From Candidatus Manganitrophus noduliformans (GTDB lineage Bacteria; Nitrospirota; Nitrospiria; SBBL01; Manganitrophaceae), in the NCBI RefSeq assembly GCF_012184425.1, contig NZ_VTOW01000005.1, forward strand, positions 62,001-126,000: 64,000 nucleotides of DNA. The letters run 5' to 3'. The position numbers and the translations under genes are program-made. Below the pieces are notes generated by a model, which ran no database searches, was not told where the DNA came from, and saw only the letters and a list, made by a program, of their open reading frames with translations. Shown one piece after another: positions 9,058 through 18,619 of this stretch; the stretch's first letter is position 1, and every line of letters begins with the position of its first letter.

Positions 9058-11205
9058 ATGGATGAGCAGGAGAGCATCTTAAGAGAGTTTTTAGTGGAGT
9101 GCGCGGAAGGGATCGAGCGGCTCGATCAGGAGTTCGTCGCCTTGGAAAAAGAGCCGACGAACGGAGCCCTTCTGGCAAGCATCTTCCGGACCATTCATAC
9201 CATCAAGGGAACCTGCGGGTTTCTGGGGTTGCCCAAGCTTGAGAATGTGGCGCACGGCGCCGAGAACATCCTGGTCCGGATGCGGGATAAGAAAATGATC
9301 GTCACCCCGGATGGGATCGACCTCCTGCTGGAGGCGGTCGATGCGATCAAAGAGATACTGGCCCACATCGGTTCGACCTTACAGGAGCCGGATCGGAGTT
9401 ATGATGCGATACGCCAGAAGCTGGATGCCTTTCTGGTCGGAAATCCGGGCGTCGCCGCGGAACTCGCTCCACCCCAGGAGGGGGGAAAAGAAGCCTCTTC
9501 CTCTTCCAAGTCTCTTTCCGCGGCCGACTCAACGATCCGGGTCGACGTCGGGCTTCTCGATAAATTGATGAACCTCGTGAGTGAATTGGTCTTGGTTCGA
9601 AATCAGCTTCTTCAGCGAGTGCGGGAGCGGGACAATGCGGTCGACGCCGGGATCGCCCAGCGGATGAATCTGATCACGACCCAGCTCCAGGAGAGCGTCA
9701 CCCGCACCCGGATGCAGCCGATTCGAAACGTCTGGAACCAGTTTCCGCGGGTCATCCGGGATTTGGCGCACGCCAATGGGAAAGAGGTGGAGCTGGTGAT
9801 GGAAGGGGCCGAGACGGAGCTCGATAAAACCCTTCTGGAGGCGATTAAAGATCCCCTGACCCATATCGTCCGGAATGCAATCGATCACGGCATCGAGACC
9901 TCGGAGATCCGGAGAGCGCGCGGGAAAAATCCGAAGGGAACCCTTTTCTTAAAGGCGTATCACGAGGGGGGGCAGATCAACATCGAGATACGCGACGACG
10001 GCGGCGGGATCGACGGAGAGAAGGTCAAACGGAAGGCGATCGACAAGGGGCTGATCACGGCCGAGGCGGCGGCCGGCCTCTCCGTATCGGAAACGCTGAA
10101 CCTGATTTTTCTTCCGGGGCTTTCCACCGCCGACAAGGTGACGAATGTTTCCGGGCGCGGCGTGGGAATGGACGTGGTCCGCAACAATATCGAAAAGATC
10201 AGCGGCGCCATCGAAATCGAGAGCCGGCTCGAGCAGGGAACGCTGCTGAAGCTGAGAATTCCGCTTACCCTCGCGATTATCCCCGCCCTGATGATCCGGT
10301 GCGGCCGGGAACTGTTTGCCATTCCCCAGGCGAATCTGATCGAGCTGGTCCGAGTCGATGTCGAGGCCGGCGAGCGGATTGAGATGATCCACGGCGCGGA
10401 GTTCTACCGGCTTCGCGGCGAACTTCTTCCGCTCATCCGTCTCGGTCGCGTCCTTCGATCGCAAAAGAGGCCGGCGGAGGAGAATGCCGGAGGAAGCGCC
10501 GGGACCGAGGAGACGAACGTGATCGTTTTGGGGGCGGGGGGACAATCGTTCGGGCTGGTGGTCGATGAAGTGAGCGATCGGGAAGAAATTGTCGTCAAGC
10601 CGCTCAGCCGCCACCTGAAAGGGCTGAACGTCTTTGCAGGCGCCACGATCCTCGGCGACGGAACCGTGGCGCTGATTCTGGATGCGTCGGGTATCGCCGA
10701 AGCGGGGGGGCTCCACCAACTGTCCCGCTCCGAACTCAAAGCAGAAGAAAAGGTCGAGACGGTCGAGCAGGCGACGCAGGAAACCCTTTTGCTTTTTTCT
10801 CTCTCCGGACAGGATCGATACGCCATTCCATTGGAGTTGGTGACCCGGTTGGAAGAATTTAAAACGTCGACGATCGAACAGGCCGCCGGACGGGAGGTGG
10901 TTCAATATCGGGGGGATCTGTTGCCGCTGATCCGCCTCGATCGGGTGATCGGGAACGGCTCGACCGGAGCGGGGGAGACCCTTCCGGCGATCCTCTTTTC
11001 CAGAAACAAAAAGAGCGTCGGCCTGGTGGTCGGTCAGATTTTGGATACGGTTCAGGAAGAGATCATTCTTCATCCGGCGCCGGCCGGAAAGATCGGCGTT
11101 CGCGGATCGCTGGTCATTCAAGGCCTCACCACCGATCTTCTCGACATGGAACAGATCATCGAGAGTGTGGCGCCGGGATGGTTGGAGAAGGAAGCGCATG
11201 TCTGA
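9058..11205 (+). CDS. cheA: Chemotaxis histidine kinase CheA with two CheW-like domains
   Basis: This 715-residue CheA transfers phosphate from ATP to CheY and CheB under chemoreceptor control. Domains in order are Hpt/P1 with HTIKGTCGFLG (phospho-acceptor His47), a short linker (about 115-155) with no obvious P2 CheY-binding domain, the P3 dimerisation helices (about 155-215), the P4 HATPase (about 220-395), a P5 CheW-like domain (about 400-545) and a second CheW-like domain (about 575-705; YAIPLELVTRLEEF and DLLPLIRLDRV). The extra C-terminal CheW domain and the short P1-P3 linker are unusual compared with the E. coli protein. A cheW gene follows 40 bases downstream, then receptor genes. 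Confidence 0.93.
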   Translation: MDEQESILREFLVECAEGIERLDQEFVALEKEPTNGALLASIFRTIHTIKGTCGFLGLPKLENVAHGAENILVRMRDKKMIVTPDGIDLLLEAVDAIKEILAHIGSTLQEPDRSYDAIRQKLDAFLVGNPGVAAELAPPQEGGKEASSSSKSLSAADSTIRVDVGLLDKLMNLVSELVLVRNQLLQRVRERDNAVDAGIAQRMNLITTQLQESVTRTRMQPIRNVWNQFPRVIRDLAHANGKEVELVMEGAETELDKTLLEAIKDPLTHIVRNAIDHGIETSEIRRARGKNPKGTLFLKAYHEGGQINIEIRDDGGGIDGEKVKRKAIDKGLITAEAAAGLSVSETLNLIFLPGLSTADKVTNVSGRGVGMDVVRNNIEKISGAIEIESRLEQGTLLKLRIPLTLAIIPALMIRCGRELFAIPQANLIELVRVDVEAGERIEMIHGAEFYRLRGELLPLIRLGRVLRSQKRPAEENAGGSAGTEETNVIVLGAGGQSFGLVVDEVSDREEIVVKPLSRHLKGLNVFAGATILGDGTVALILDASGIAEAGGLHQLSRSELKAEEKVETVEQATQETLLLFSLSGQDRYAIPLELVTRLEEFKTSTIEQAAGREVVQYRGDLLPLIRLDRVIGNGSTGAGETLPAILFSRNKKSVGLVVGQILDTVQEEIILHPAPAGKIGVRGSLVIQGLTTDLLDMEQIIESVAPGWLEKEAHV

Positions 11206-11245
11206 TGGGGATCGGCCGGCGCCGCCATAGAGAAGGGAGAGCGCA

Positions 11246-11839
11246 ATGTCCGAAGAACAATTTGATACCGGTTCGGAAGCATTCCGCCGCATCGGGCCGC
11301 GGCGAACGGTAAAAGCGGGACCGCCGGAGGGCGTCGAGCGCCGGGCCGCCAAGGCCGACCGGCGCCACGACCAAAACCGGATGTATGCCACCTTTTTTAT
11401 CGAAGACCATTTCTTTGGGGTCGAGGTGGAGCGGGTCCAAGAAATTTTTGCGAGCCAGGAGATCACCCCGGTCCCCCTGGCGCCGCCGGTCATTGCCGGA
11501 CTGATCAACCTTCGCGGTGAGATTGTGACGGCGCTGGAATTGCGAAACCGCCTCGGTTTTCCTCCGCGTCCGGCCGGAATGGAAGCGATGAGTGTCGTCA
11601 TTCGGACGGCGGAGGGGGCGGTCAATCTCCTGGTCGATCAGATCGGCGATGTGATCGAGGTAACGCCGGCCCTCTTCGAGCCCCCTCCGGAGACGGTCGA
11701 TCCGCAACTCGCTTCGGTGCTCGGCGGCGTCTATAAGCTCGACGACCGGATTTTTCTAGCCCTAAATACCGAGGAGGTCATCAAAGGGGTGGGCGCATCA
11801 ACCAAGGAAATTCTGTCTAAGCAATCAACAGGAGCATAA
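11246..11839 (+). CDS. cheW: Chemotaxis coupling protein CheW
   Basis: This 197-residue protein couples MCP signalling tips to CheA. After about 45 charged, probably disordered residues (GPRRTVKAGPPEGVERRAAK), the CheW fold is recognisable from FFIEDHFFGVEVERVQEIF, VIAGLINLRGEIVTALEL and LLVDQIGDVIEV. The N-terminal extension makes it somewhat longer than the usual 150-170 residues. It lies between cheA and a porin/receptor gene run and is probably co-transcribed with both. Confidence 0.92.
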   Translation: MSEEQFDTGSEAFRRIGPRRTVKAGPPEGVERRAAKADRRHDQNRMYATFFIEDHFFGVEVERVQEIFASQEITPVPLAPPVIAGLINLRGEIVTALELRNRLGFPPRPAGMEAMSVVIRTAEGAVNLLVDQIGDVIEVTPALFEPPPETVDPQLASVLGGVYKLDDRIFLALNTEEVIKGVGASTKEILSKQSTGA

Positions 11840-11874
11840 ACCGCAGCATCATGAACCGAATAGGAGGAAACATC

Positions 11875-13044
11875 ATGGAGTGGATTCAGCCTTTAACAAA
11901 GAACAAAGTATCGGAACGGAAACGGCAAGGGGCGAAAGTGACTTGGGGGCTGTTCCTCTTCATTTCGTTGTGGATCACCGGGATCTTCTTTGTGAAAACC
12001 GCCTCCGCCGCCCAAATCGGAGAGTCCAACCTCTCCGTTTTCGGTTATCTGTCGCAGGCGTATGCCAATTCCAGCGGCGGCCAGGTCTTGGGGATTCCGG
12101 GGGATGGGACCACCGATTACCGGACGGCGGCGCTCCTCTTCCGCTACAGAATGAGCCATCAGGGGACCTTTGTTCTCCAACTCTTCCATGAACGGTTGGG
12201 GGAGAGTCCGGTCCAAGAAGATCACTCGGTGGAGATGGATTGGATTTTTTACCAGCACCAACTGCTCGATTCGCTGAGCATCAAGGTCGGTAAGATCCCC
12301 CTTCCGAATGGGATTTATAACGAAATACGGGATGTCGGGACGATTCTCCCTTTCTATCGTCCCCCTTCTCAGTTTTACGGCGAAGGGTCCTTTTCAAGCG
12401 AGGCGATCGACGGTGTGGTGTTTTCCCATTCGATCGGGATCGGAAATGGATGGGAACTCCAGACCGATGTTTACGGCGGGGAGTGGGATTTTGTTTATGT
12501 GGTCGATGGGGTGGTCACCCCCGCCCGCTCGAAGTCGGCCTTCGGGGGAGAGATTTGGCTTCAAACCCCGGTCGAAGGCCTCCGGTTCGGCATCGGCGGA
12601 TACCGCTCGACCGACCATGACGTGCCGGTCGCCGCCCCCGGCGAGAAGCAGTACCAAAAAGATATACATGCCTCGTTGGACGCTGATTTCGAGCAGTTTC
12701 TTTTCCAAGCGGAGTATCGCCGAAGCGAGTCGAAGAACCACACGTTCACCGACTATTACGGGTTGGCCGGAATCAAGCTGTTCGGGAAACTCGGTCTCCA
12801 TGTTCTGGCCGAGGTCGCCACCCTGGATTTGCCCACCCTGGTCATCCCCGGGTTCGACCTCAACGATATCAAATTACATAGAGACTATGCCGTCGGCCTG
12901 AACTATAAGTTTGGGTCCGACGTGGTCCTGAAAGTAGAAGGGCATCAGTTGAAGACCTTAAACAGCGAGGATCCGGTGGTTCCCATTTTTATGGATCCGA
13001 TCAAGGTGAAATACTACATCGTCAGCCTTTCAACCAGCTTTTAG
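11875..13044 (+). CDS. Outer-membrane porin-like beta-barrel protein (porin 1)
   Basis: This 389-residue exported protein has a hydrophobic signal segment (about residues 22-45, ending in ASAAQ) and then alternating aromatic/hydrophobic stretches such as FVLQLFHERLG, WELQTDVYGGEWDF and a C-terminal VSLSTSF ending in Phe, typical of outer-membrane barrels. ATG 11875 is used because AGGAGG lies seven bases upstream; the ATG at 11851 has none. No specific porin family or substrate can be named. It lies between cheW and a one-lobe PstS-like gene followed by an MCP, suggesting that the three act together in ligand uptake and sensing. Confidence 0.7.
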   Translation: MEWIQPLTKNKVSERKRQGAKVTWGLFLFISLWITGIFFVKTASAAQIGESNLSVFGYLSQAYANSSGGQVLGIPGDGTTDYRTAALLFRYRMSHQGTFVLQLFHERLGESPVQEDHSVEMDWIFYQHQLLDSLSIKVGKIPLPNGIYNEIRDVGTILPFYRPPSQFYGEGSFSSEAIDGVVFSHSIGIGNGWELQTDVYGGEWDFVYVVDGVVTPARSKSAFGGEIWLQTPVEGLRFGIGGYRSTDHDVPVAAPGEKQYQKDIHASLDADFEQFLFQAEYRRSESKNHTFTDYYGLAGIKLFGKLGLHVLAEVATLDLPTLVIPGFDLNDIKLHRDYAVGLNYKFGSDVVLKVEGHQLKTLNSEDPVVPIFMDPIKVKYYIVSLSTSF

Positions 13045-13062
13045 AGAGAGGGAGGCCGCAAG

Positions 13063-13500
13063 ATGAAAAAAGTATTTTTTCTGATCCTGCTTTTCTGGGC
13101 TCCATTGATTGCCACATTTATTGAAGCGGGCAGCGCGTCGGTCAAAATCATTGTCCATCCGTCGAATCCCGTTTCAATGTTAAAAAAAACGCAAGTCTCC
13201 AATTTCTTTTTGAAGAAAAACACTTCCTGGGAGAGCGGCCGTAAAGTCCTGCCGGTCGATCAGAGCGAATCGTCCCCGGCGAGAATCAGGTTTACGGAAG
13301 AGATTCACGGCAAGGAGATCCATTCCGTGATCAGCTACTGGCAAAAGCAGATCTTTTCCGGACGCGGTGTGCCGCCGGTCGAGAAGAACTCCGACCGTGA
13401 GGTCATCTCCTATGTCCTGGAGAACCCGGATGCGATCGGTTATGTCTCCGAAGGGACGTCCGTCGGCGACGGGGTGAAGGTCTTGAAGGTGCTCGATTAA
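13063..13500 (+). CDS. Small PstS-like periplasmic protein (single-lobe PBP)
   Basis: This 145-residue protein has a signal peptide (about 1-25) followed by [52 protein letters not shown] and [12 protein letters not shown]. These are the hallmarks of the short phosphate-ABC-type substrate-binding family related to PstS. At this length it can contain only one lobe of a binding protein, and no ABC permease or ATPase is nearby. It is sandwiched between a porin and an MCP gene, so a role in presenting a ligand to the receptor, rather than in transport, is inferred. Confidence 0.72.
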   Translation: MKKVFFLILLFWAPLIATFIEAGSASVKIIVHPSNPVSMLKKTQVSNFFLKKNTSWESGRKVLPVDQSESSPARIRFTEEIHGKEIHSVISYWQKQIFSGRGVPPVEKNSDREVISYVLENPDAIGYVSEGTSVGDGVKVLKVLD

Positions 13501-13519
13501 TGTCGAGAAAGGAGGGGTT

Positions 13520-15094
13520 GTGTTTCGTCATCTGAAGTTTACCCACAAGATCGTTCTCATGCCGTCGTTGGCGACGGCGGCGTTTCTCCTCATTTTGTTC
13601 TTTACCCAGCTTGGCCGCAACGCCGATGAGGATCTGATGACGCAGATTGAGAACGAATACTTCCCGGCGTTGGAGTTGAGCCGCGACCTTGAGACGGTTC
13701 TTGCGAACATTCAGCGGAATCTGCAAGACGCGGTCGCCGCCGATGAGATGGAGATGGTAGAAAAAGCCGACGCCCTTCGCGATACTTTTTTGAACCGACT
13801 CCGGGGTGGAAAAGAGGGTATCCGCTCCGCCGCGGAAGCGTTTGCGGGGCTGGAGCAGGGATTCACCGGATATTACATTCTCGCCCGGGACGCGTCGATT
13901 AGGATGCTCCGTAAGGAGAAAGGAGAGAATCTCGTCCAAGTCCTGGAGCAGATGCAGGGATCGTATAAAGAGGTGAACGGGCAATTGGAGGCATTGACGG
14001 CGAAGTGGAAAAAGGAGATGAGGGAAGCGTTTGAGAAGGCGCGGGCAAATCAGAAACAGGCGGCCCGTTCCTTCGCCTTCATCTTTTTGGTCGTTTTCGT
14101 ATGTATTTTTCTGCTCGGCGTGTTGTCGTTCGTCGTCATCCGCTCCGTGAAAAATCAGGTCTCGCAGGCGCTGAAGGTAACCGATCGAATCGCCCAGGGG
14201 GATCTGACCGGGCGGGTCAAGGTGGAGGTTCACGACGAAATCGGCCAGATCGGAGAGGCCCTCAACCGGGCGATTGACCGGATGGGGGAGACGGTGAAAG
14301 CCATTTCGGTCAGCTCGGATGTTCTCTCGCAATCCTCCGACAATATCGTTTCGGTCAGCCAGCAGATGAGCGGGAACGCCGAGGAGACGGCGACCCAAGC
14401 CAATGTGGTTTCGGCCACGGCGGAAGAGGTCAGCCGGAGTCTGCAGTCGATTTCCTCCTCCGTCGAAGAGATGAACAGCAGCATCAAAGAGATCTCTCAA
14501 AATGCGCGTGAGGCGGCCGAGGTCGGAACCCAGGCGGTCAATCTCGCCGAGGAGACCTACGGCACGATCGGAAAGTTGGGGGAGAGCAGCACCCAGATCG
14601 GGGATGTGATCAAAGTGATCACCGCCATCGCCCAGCAGACGAACCTCCTCTCCCTCAACGCGGCGATCGAGGCGGCCCGCGCCGGAGAGGCGGGGAAAGG
14701 TTTCGTCGTGGTCGCGAACGAGGTCAAGGACCTTGCCAGGAAGACCGGCAAGGCGACCGAAGAGATCGGCCAGAAGATCGAATCGATTCAGACCGATACC
14801 AAAGAGGCCGTGACGGCCATCAATCAGATCAGAGCCATCATCAGTCAAATGAACGGCATTCAAACTTCCATCGCGGGCTCGGTGGAGCAGCAGACCGTCA
14901 CGACGACCGGGATCAGCCAGAGCGTGTCGGAAGCGGCGAAAGGAAGCGCCGAGATCGCGCAGAACACGGTCGGTATGGCGAACACGGCCAAAGGGACGTC
15001 GGAGGGAGCCGGCGGCACCCGAAAAGCGGCCGAAGATCTGGCGAGAATGGCGACCCAGCTCAAACAGATCATCGGACGGTTTCAATATGAGTAA
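13520..15094 (+). CDS. Methyl-accepting chemotaxis protein MCP1
   Basis: This 524-residue receptor has two membrane helices (about 10-30 and 186-210) framing a helical periplasmic domain of about 155 residues, then a HAMP domain (about 211-265) and a signalling domain whose hairpin tip reads [24 protein letters not shown]. It starts at GTG 13520 directly after GGAGGGG. Its signalling domain is clearly diverged from those of the other four receptors in the window and has not taken part in their sequence exchange. It follows the PstS-like gene by 19 bases, so that protein is its most likely ligand-presenting partner. No C-terminal CheR/CheB-tethering pentapeptide is seen. Confidence 0.9.
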   Translation: MFRHLKFTHKIVLMPSLATAAFLLILFFTQLGRNADEDLMTQIENEYFPALELSRDLETVLANIQRNLQDAVAADEMEMVEKADALRDTFLNRLRGGKEGIRSAAEAFAGLEQGFTGYYILARDASIRMLRKEKGENLVQVLEQMQGSYKEVNGQLEALTAKWKKEMREAFEKARANQKQAARSFAFIFLVVFVCIFLLGVLSFVVIRSVKNQVSQALKVTDRIAQGDLTGRVKVEVHDEIGQIGEALNRAIDRMGETVKAISVSSDVLSQSSDNIVSVSQQMSGNAEETATQANVVSATAEEVSRSLQSISSSVEEMNSSIKEISQNAREAAEVGTQAVNLAEETYGTIGKLGESSTQIGDVIKVITAIAQQTNLLSLNAAIEAARAGEAGKGFVVVANEVKDLARKTGKATEEIGQKIESIQTDTKEAVTAINQIRAIISQMNGIQTSIAGSVEQQTVTTTGISQSVSEAAKGSAEIAQNTVGMANTAKGTSEGAGGTRKAAEDLARMATQLKQIIGRFQYE

Positions 15095-15130
15095 GCACCG
15101 AGAGAGTAGATCCTTCTCGGGAAGAATGGA

Positions 15131-16882
15131 ATGGCTCGACAACAAGGTCGATCGATGAAAACATGGACGAATGGATCGATTTCAAAAAAATTATATGTGG
15201 TGATCCTGATTTACTGTTCCATCATCGTCACGGCTTCTCTTCTCAGTTATTTCGGGATGGGCATCCTTTCGGGGGTTCGTGCTTATGTCGGCGCGGAGGG
15301 GGTCTGGTCGAGACATCAAAAAGAGGGGGCTTATTATCTTGCCCGATACGCGACCACACGGGAGGAGGTCCATTATCAGGCCTATTTGAACGCCATCGAG
15401 GTGATGCTTTCAGATAAGAAGGTGAGATTGGAACTGGAGAAACCGAATCCCGACTGGGCGCTTGCTCGTCAAGGATTCATCGGGGGAAAAGTCCACCCGG
15501 ACGATATCGACATCATGATCTTCTTATTCAGACAATTTCGTCAGCTGGACTATATCGCTAAAGCAATCGAGATTTGGGCCGAGGGGGACCGTCTCATCTC
15601 CGATCTCCAAGTGTTGGGAGAGGCACTGCATCGAGAGGTTTCTTCCGGAGGAGTCGCCTCTGCCAGGGTCGACATGATAATGAAAGATCTGGATGCTCTC
15701 AATAGAGAGTTGACGAATTTGGAACAGGCATTTTCCGCGACCTTAGGCGAAGCTTCCCGATGGGTGAAAGGGTTGCTCCTAAAAGTGATATTGGGGGTGT
15801 CATTCACCTTTTTGGCGGGGGGGCTGGCGATTTCTCTCTCGCTTTCTCGCTCGATTATCGAAAAGTTAAAGCGCGTTTCAGAGATTGCCGCCCGGGTCGC
15901 CTCCGGGGATCTGACCCTTCGAAGCGAAGTCGGTCAATTGGATGAGATCGGACGTTTCGCCCAAACGTTCAACACGATGACGCAAAATCTCCGGGAAATG
16001 ATTCTCCAGATCCGCGAAAAGGCGGCACAGGTGTCAGCCGCATCTGAAGAGATGTCGGCTTCAGGCCAGCAGATGGGATCGAACTCCGACCAGACGGAGA
16101 AATTGGCGAGCACCGTCTCCTCGGCGAGCGAGCAGACCAGCCGCAACGTGCAGGCGGTTGCCACCGCGGCGGAAGAGATGACCGCCACATTAAAAGAGAT
16201 CTCCCAAAATGTAATGAAGGCGACCCAGATTACGTCCGAGGCGGTGCAGATGGCACAGGGGACCAATCGGACAATCAGCAAGCTCGGGGAGAGCAGCGCG
16301 GAGATCGGGAAAGTCATCAAAGTAATCACATCGATTGCCGAGCAGACGAACTTATTGGCGTTGAACGCGGCGATCGAAGCGGCGCGTGCGGGAGAAGCGG
16401 GGAAAGGCTTTGCGGTAGTGGCCAACGAAGTCAAAGATCTGGCGAAGAAGACGGCCAAAGCGACGGAGGAGATCGGGCAGAAGATCGGGGTGATCCAGAC
16501 CGACACGAAAGAGGCGGTCTCCGCGATCGGAGAGATCACCGGGATCATCACCCAGATCAACGAGATCGCCACCACGATCGCGGGAGCGATCGAAGAGCAG
16601 ACGGCGACGACCAACGAGATCAGCCGCTCGGTGACGGAGGCGGCGCAAGGGACGGGAGAGGTCACCGAGAGCATCGATGGGGTGGTCTTCGCGGCGAAGG
16701 GGACGGCGGAAAGGGCGACCGCTATCCTGGACGCCTCTCAAAGGCTTGCCAAAATGAGCAGCGACCTCATGTCGCTGGTCGGCAAATTCCAAGCGGATCC
16801 AACAGGGGAGAGAGGGCGAGGCGATCGGTCTCATTTTGGATCCATCCTGTGGAAGGACCCGGAACCGGTCGAGAACCGTTGA
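15131..16882 (+). CDS. Methyl-accepting chemotaxis protein MCP2
   Basis: This 583-residue receptor has membrane helices near 18-40 and 215-240, a helical periplasmic domain rich in charged residues, a HAMP domain (about 240-295) and a signalling domain (about 300-560) with the tip [21 protein letters not shown] 15131 follows GGGAAG by seven bases; ATG 15155 is an alternative that would shorten the protein by eight residues. The signalling domain is nearly identical in DNA to those of MCP3, MCP4 and MCP5. The ligand is unknown. Confidence 0.88.
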   Translation: MARQQGRSMKTWTNGSISKKLYVVILIYCSIIVTASLLSYFGMGILSGVRAYVGAEGVWSRHQKEGAYYLARYATTREEVHYQAYLNAIEVMLSDKKVRLELEKPNPDWALARQGFIGGKVHPDDIDIMIFLFRQFRQLDYIAKAIEIWAEGDRLISDLQVLGEALHREVSSGGVASARVDMIMKDLDALNRELTNLEQAFSATLGEASRWVKGLLLKVILGVSFTFLAGGLAISLSLSRSIIEKLKRVSEIAARVASGDLTLRSEVGQLDEIGRFAQTFNTMTQNLREMILQIREKAAQVSAASEEMSASGQQMGSNSDQTEKLASTVSSASEQTSRNVQAVATAAEEMTATLKEISQNVMKATQITSEAVQMAQGTNRTISKLGESSAEIGKVIKVITSIAEQTNLLALNAAIEAARAGEAGKGFAVVANEVKDLAKKTAKATEEIGQKIGVIQTDTKEAVSAIGEITGIITQINEIATTIAGAIEEQTATTNEISRSVTEAAQGTGEVTESIDGVVFAAKGTAERATAILDASQRLAKMSSDLMSLVGKFQADPTGERGRGDRSHFGSILWKDPEPVENR

Positions 16883-16919
16883 TAAAGGCAAGAGAGCACC
16901 TGGAGCCGGCAGACGAACA

Positions 16920-16997
16920 ATGAAGATCCTGTTTACGGAAGACGACAAGGACATCGGTTGTGTTGTCCATTTGGAGGGTGAGGGGAGAAGGGGATGA
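16920..16997 (+). other. Possible 25-residue leader ORF overlapping the MCP3 start
   Basis: An ATG at 16920 opens a 25-codon frame (MKILFTEDDKDIGCVV at its start) that ends in an ATGA overlap with the MCP3 start codon. The first residues look like the beginning of a receiver domain, so it may be a remnant of a response-regulator gene or a translational-coupling leader. It has no clear ribosome site. Confidence 0.2.
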
Positions 16998-18568
16998 CAC
17001 CAGAAGAGAAAGTTTCGGTTCAGGTCGAAAAAATTCAGCAAAGGGCCTTGCCCCATTTCTGTGAGCAATTGAATAAAAATTATCGGGAGATCGATCGCCT
17101 TTTCGGGATGCTGATGATCTTTCAGTGGTTTGTGGGGCTTGTGTTTGCCGTTTTTGTTTTTCCCAATCAGTGGCCGAAAGAAACCCTTCAGGGGCAGCAT
17201 CCGTTGCTGCTGGCTCTCTTTTTAGGGGGGATTCTCACTGGGTTTCCCGTCTTTTTGGCTTTTACCAAGCCGGGCGCTCTGTTGACACGCCATGTCATCG
17301 CGGTATCGCAGATGCTCATGGGGGCGTTGCTGATCCATCTCTCCGGGGGGAGAATCGAGACGCATTTTCATGTCTTCGGCTCTCTTGCTTTTATTGCTTT
17401 TTATCGGGACTGGTCGCTCCTTCTCTCCGGAACGGCGATCGTTGCGGCCGATCACCTGATCCGGGGGATGTTTTTCCCCCAGTCTGTGTTCGGGATGCAC
17501 GATGCAAGTCAATGGCGTTGGCTGGAACACGCGGCCTGGGTGGTCTTTGAAGATGTGATCCTCGTGATGTCCTGTTTTCGCGGTCAACAGGAGATGCGGC
17601 TGGTCGCGGAAAGGCAGGCCGAGTTGGAGGAGATCATGGAGAATGTTCGGGGAGAGGTGTTGGGCCGCATGGTGGACCTGAACAAACAGTCGGAGGAGTT
17701 GGCGGCTTCGAGTCAGCAGATGGGATCGAACTCCGAGCAGACGGAGAAATTAGCGAGCACGGTCTCCTCGGCGAGCGAGCAGACCAGCCGCAACGTGCAG
17801 GCCGTCGCCACCGCGACAGAAGAAATGACGGCGACATTAAAAGAGATCTCCCAAAACGTGGTGAAAGCGACCCAGATTACGTCCGAGGCGGTGCAGGTGG
17901 CGCGGGAGACCAACCAGACGATCAGCAAGCTCGGGGAGAGCAGCGCGGAGATCGGGAAAGTCATCAAAGTGATCACATCGATTGCCGAGCAGACGAACTT
18001 ATTGGCGTTGAACGCGGCGATCGAAGCGGCGCGGGCGGGAGAAGCGGGGAAAGGCTTTGCGGTAGTGGCTAACGAAGTCAAAGATCTGGCGAAGAAGACG
18101 GCGAGAGCGACGGAGGAGATCGGGCAGAAGATCGGGGTGATCCAGACCGACACGAAAGAGGCGGTCTCCGCGATTGGAGAGATCACCGGGATCATCACCC
18201 AGATCAACGAGATCGCCACCACGATCGCGGGAGCGATCGAAGAGCAGACGGCGACGACCCACGAGATCGGCCGCTCGGTGATGGAGGCGGCCCGTGGGAC
18301 CGGAGAGGTCACCGAGAGCATCGATGGGGTGGTGATTGCCGCGAAGGGAACCGCCGAAGGGGCAACCACCATTTTAGACGCCTCTCAAAGGCTTGCCAAA
18401 ATGAGCAGCGACCTCATGTCGCTGGTCGGCAAATTCCAAATGAAGCGAGAAGAGGCTCATCCGGAAATGGATCGGATGGGGAATCGCCCTCGTTCGCCGT
18501 CGGTGATACGGCGGACCGAAGCCGTTTTATCGCGGTCGGAAAGGAAGGCCGAGTCCCTTCAAGGGTAA
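16994..18568 (+). CDS. Methyl-accepting chemotaxis protein MCP3 with polytopic membrane sensor
   Basis: This 524-residue receptor differs from its neighbours: instead of a periplasmic domain it has about five membrane helices between residues 35 and 195, including a segment with [20 protein letters not shown] and [12 protein letters not shown] similar membrane module (conserved His-x-His, FYRDW) occurs, as far as I recall, in some kinases and GGDEF proteins, but I cannot name the family. There is no obvious HAMP domain. The signalling domain (about 235-480) carries the usual tip [18 protein letters not shown] and is nearly identical to those of MCP2, MCP4 and MCP5. Sensing through or within the membrane is inferred. 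ATG 16994 is preceded by GGGGAGAAGGGG. Confidence 0.85.
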   Translation: MTPEEKVSVQVEKIQQRALPHFCEQLNKNYREIDRLFGMLMIFQWFVGLVFAVFVFPNQWPKETLQGQHPLLLALFLGGILTGFPVFLAFTKPGALLTRHVIAVSQMLMGALLIHLSGGRIETHFHVFGSLAFIAFYRDWSLLLSGTAIVAADHLIRGMFFPQSVFGMHDASQWRWLEHAAWVVFEDVILVMSCFRGQQEMRLVAERQAELEEIMENVRGEVLGRMVDLNKQSEELAASSQQMGSNSEQTEKLASTVSSASEQTSRNVQAVATATEEMTATLKEISQNVVKATQITSEAVQVARETNQTISKLGESSAEIGKVIKVITSIAEQTNLLALNAAIEAARAGEAGKGFAVVANEVKDLAKKTARATEEIGQKIGVIQTDTKEAVSAIGEITGIITQINEIATTIAGAIEEQTATTHEIGRSVMEAARGTGEVTESIDGVVIAAKGTAEGATTILDASQRLAKMSSDLMSLVGKFQMKREEAHPEMDRMGNRPRSPSVIRRTEAVLSRSERKAESLQG

Positions 18569-18619
18569 AGGTCGAGATTCGGAGCGAATGATGAATAGAA
18601 CAGTGAATAGGATCTTGGA

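Noticed and set aside
13063-13500. PstS component of a phosphate ABC transporter
   Set aside because: The protein is about half the length of PstS and no pstC, pstA or pstB is nearby.
5424-15145. Very long open frames on the minus strand, for example 5424-6899, 9949-11625 and 13403-15145
   Set aside because: They lie opposite clear kinase, CheA and MCP genes, have low-complexity Arg/Pro/Leu-rich translations and no recognisable domain. They follow from the codon use of the plus-strand genes in GC-rich DNA.
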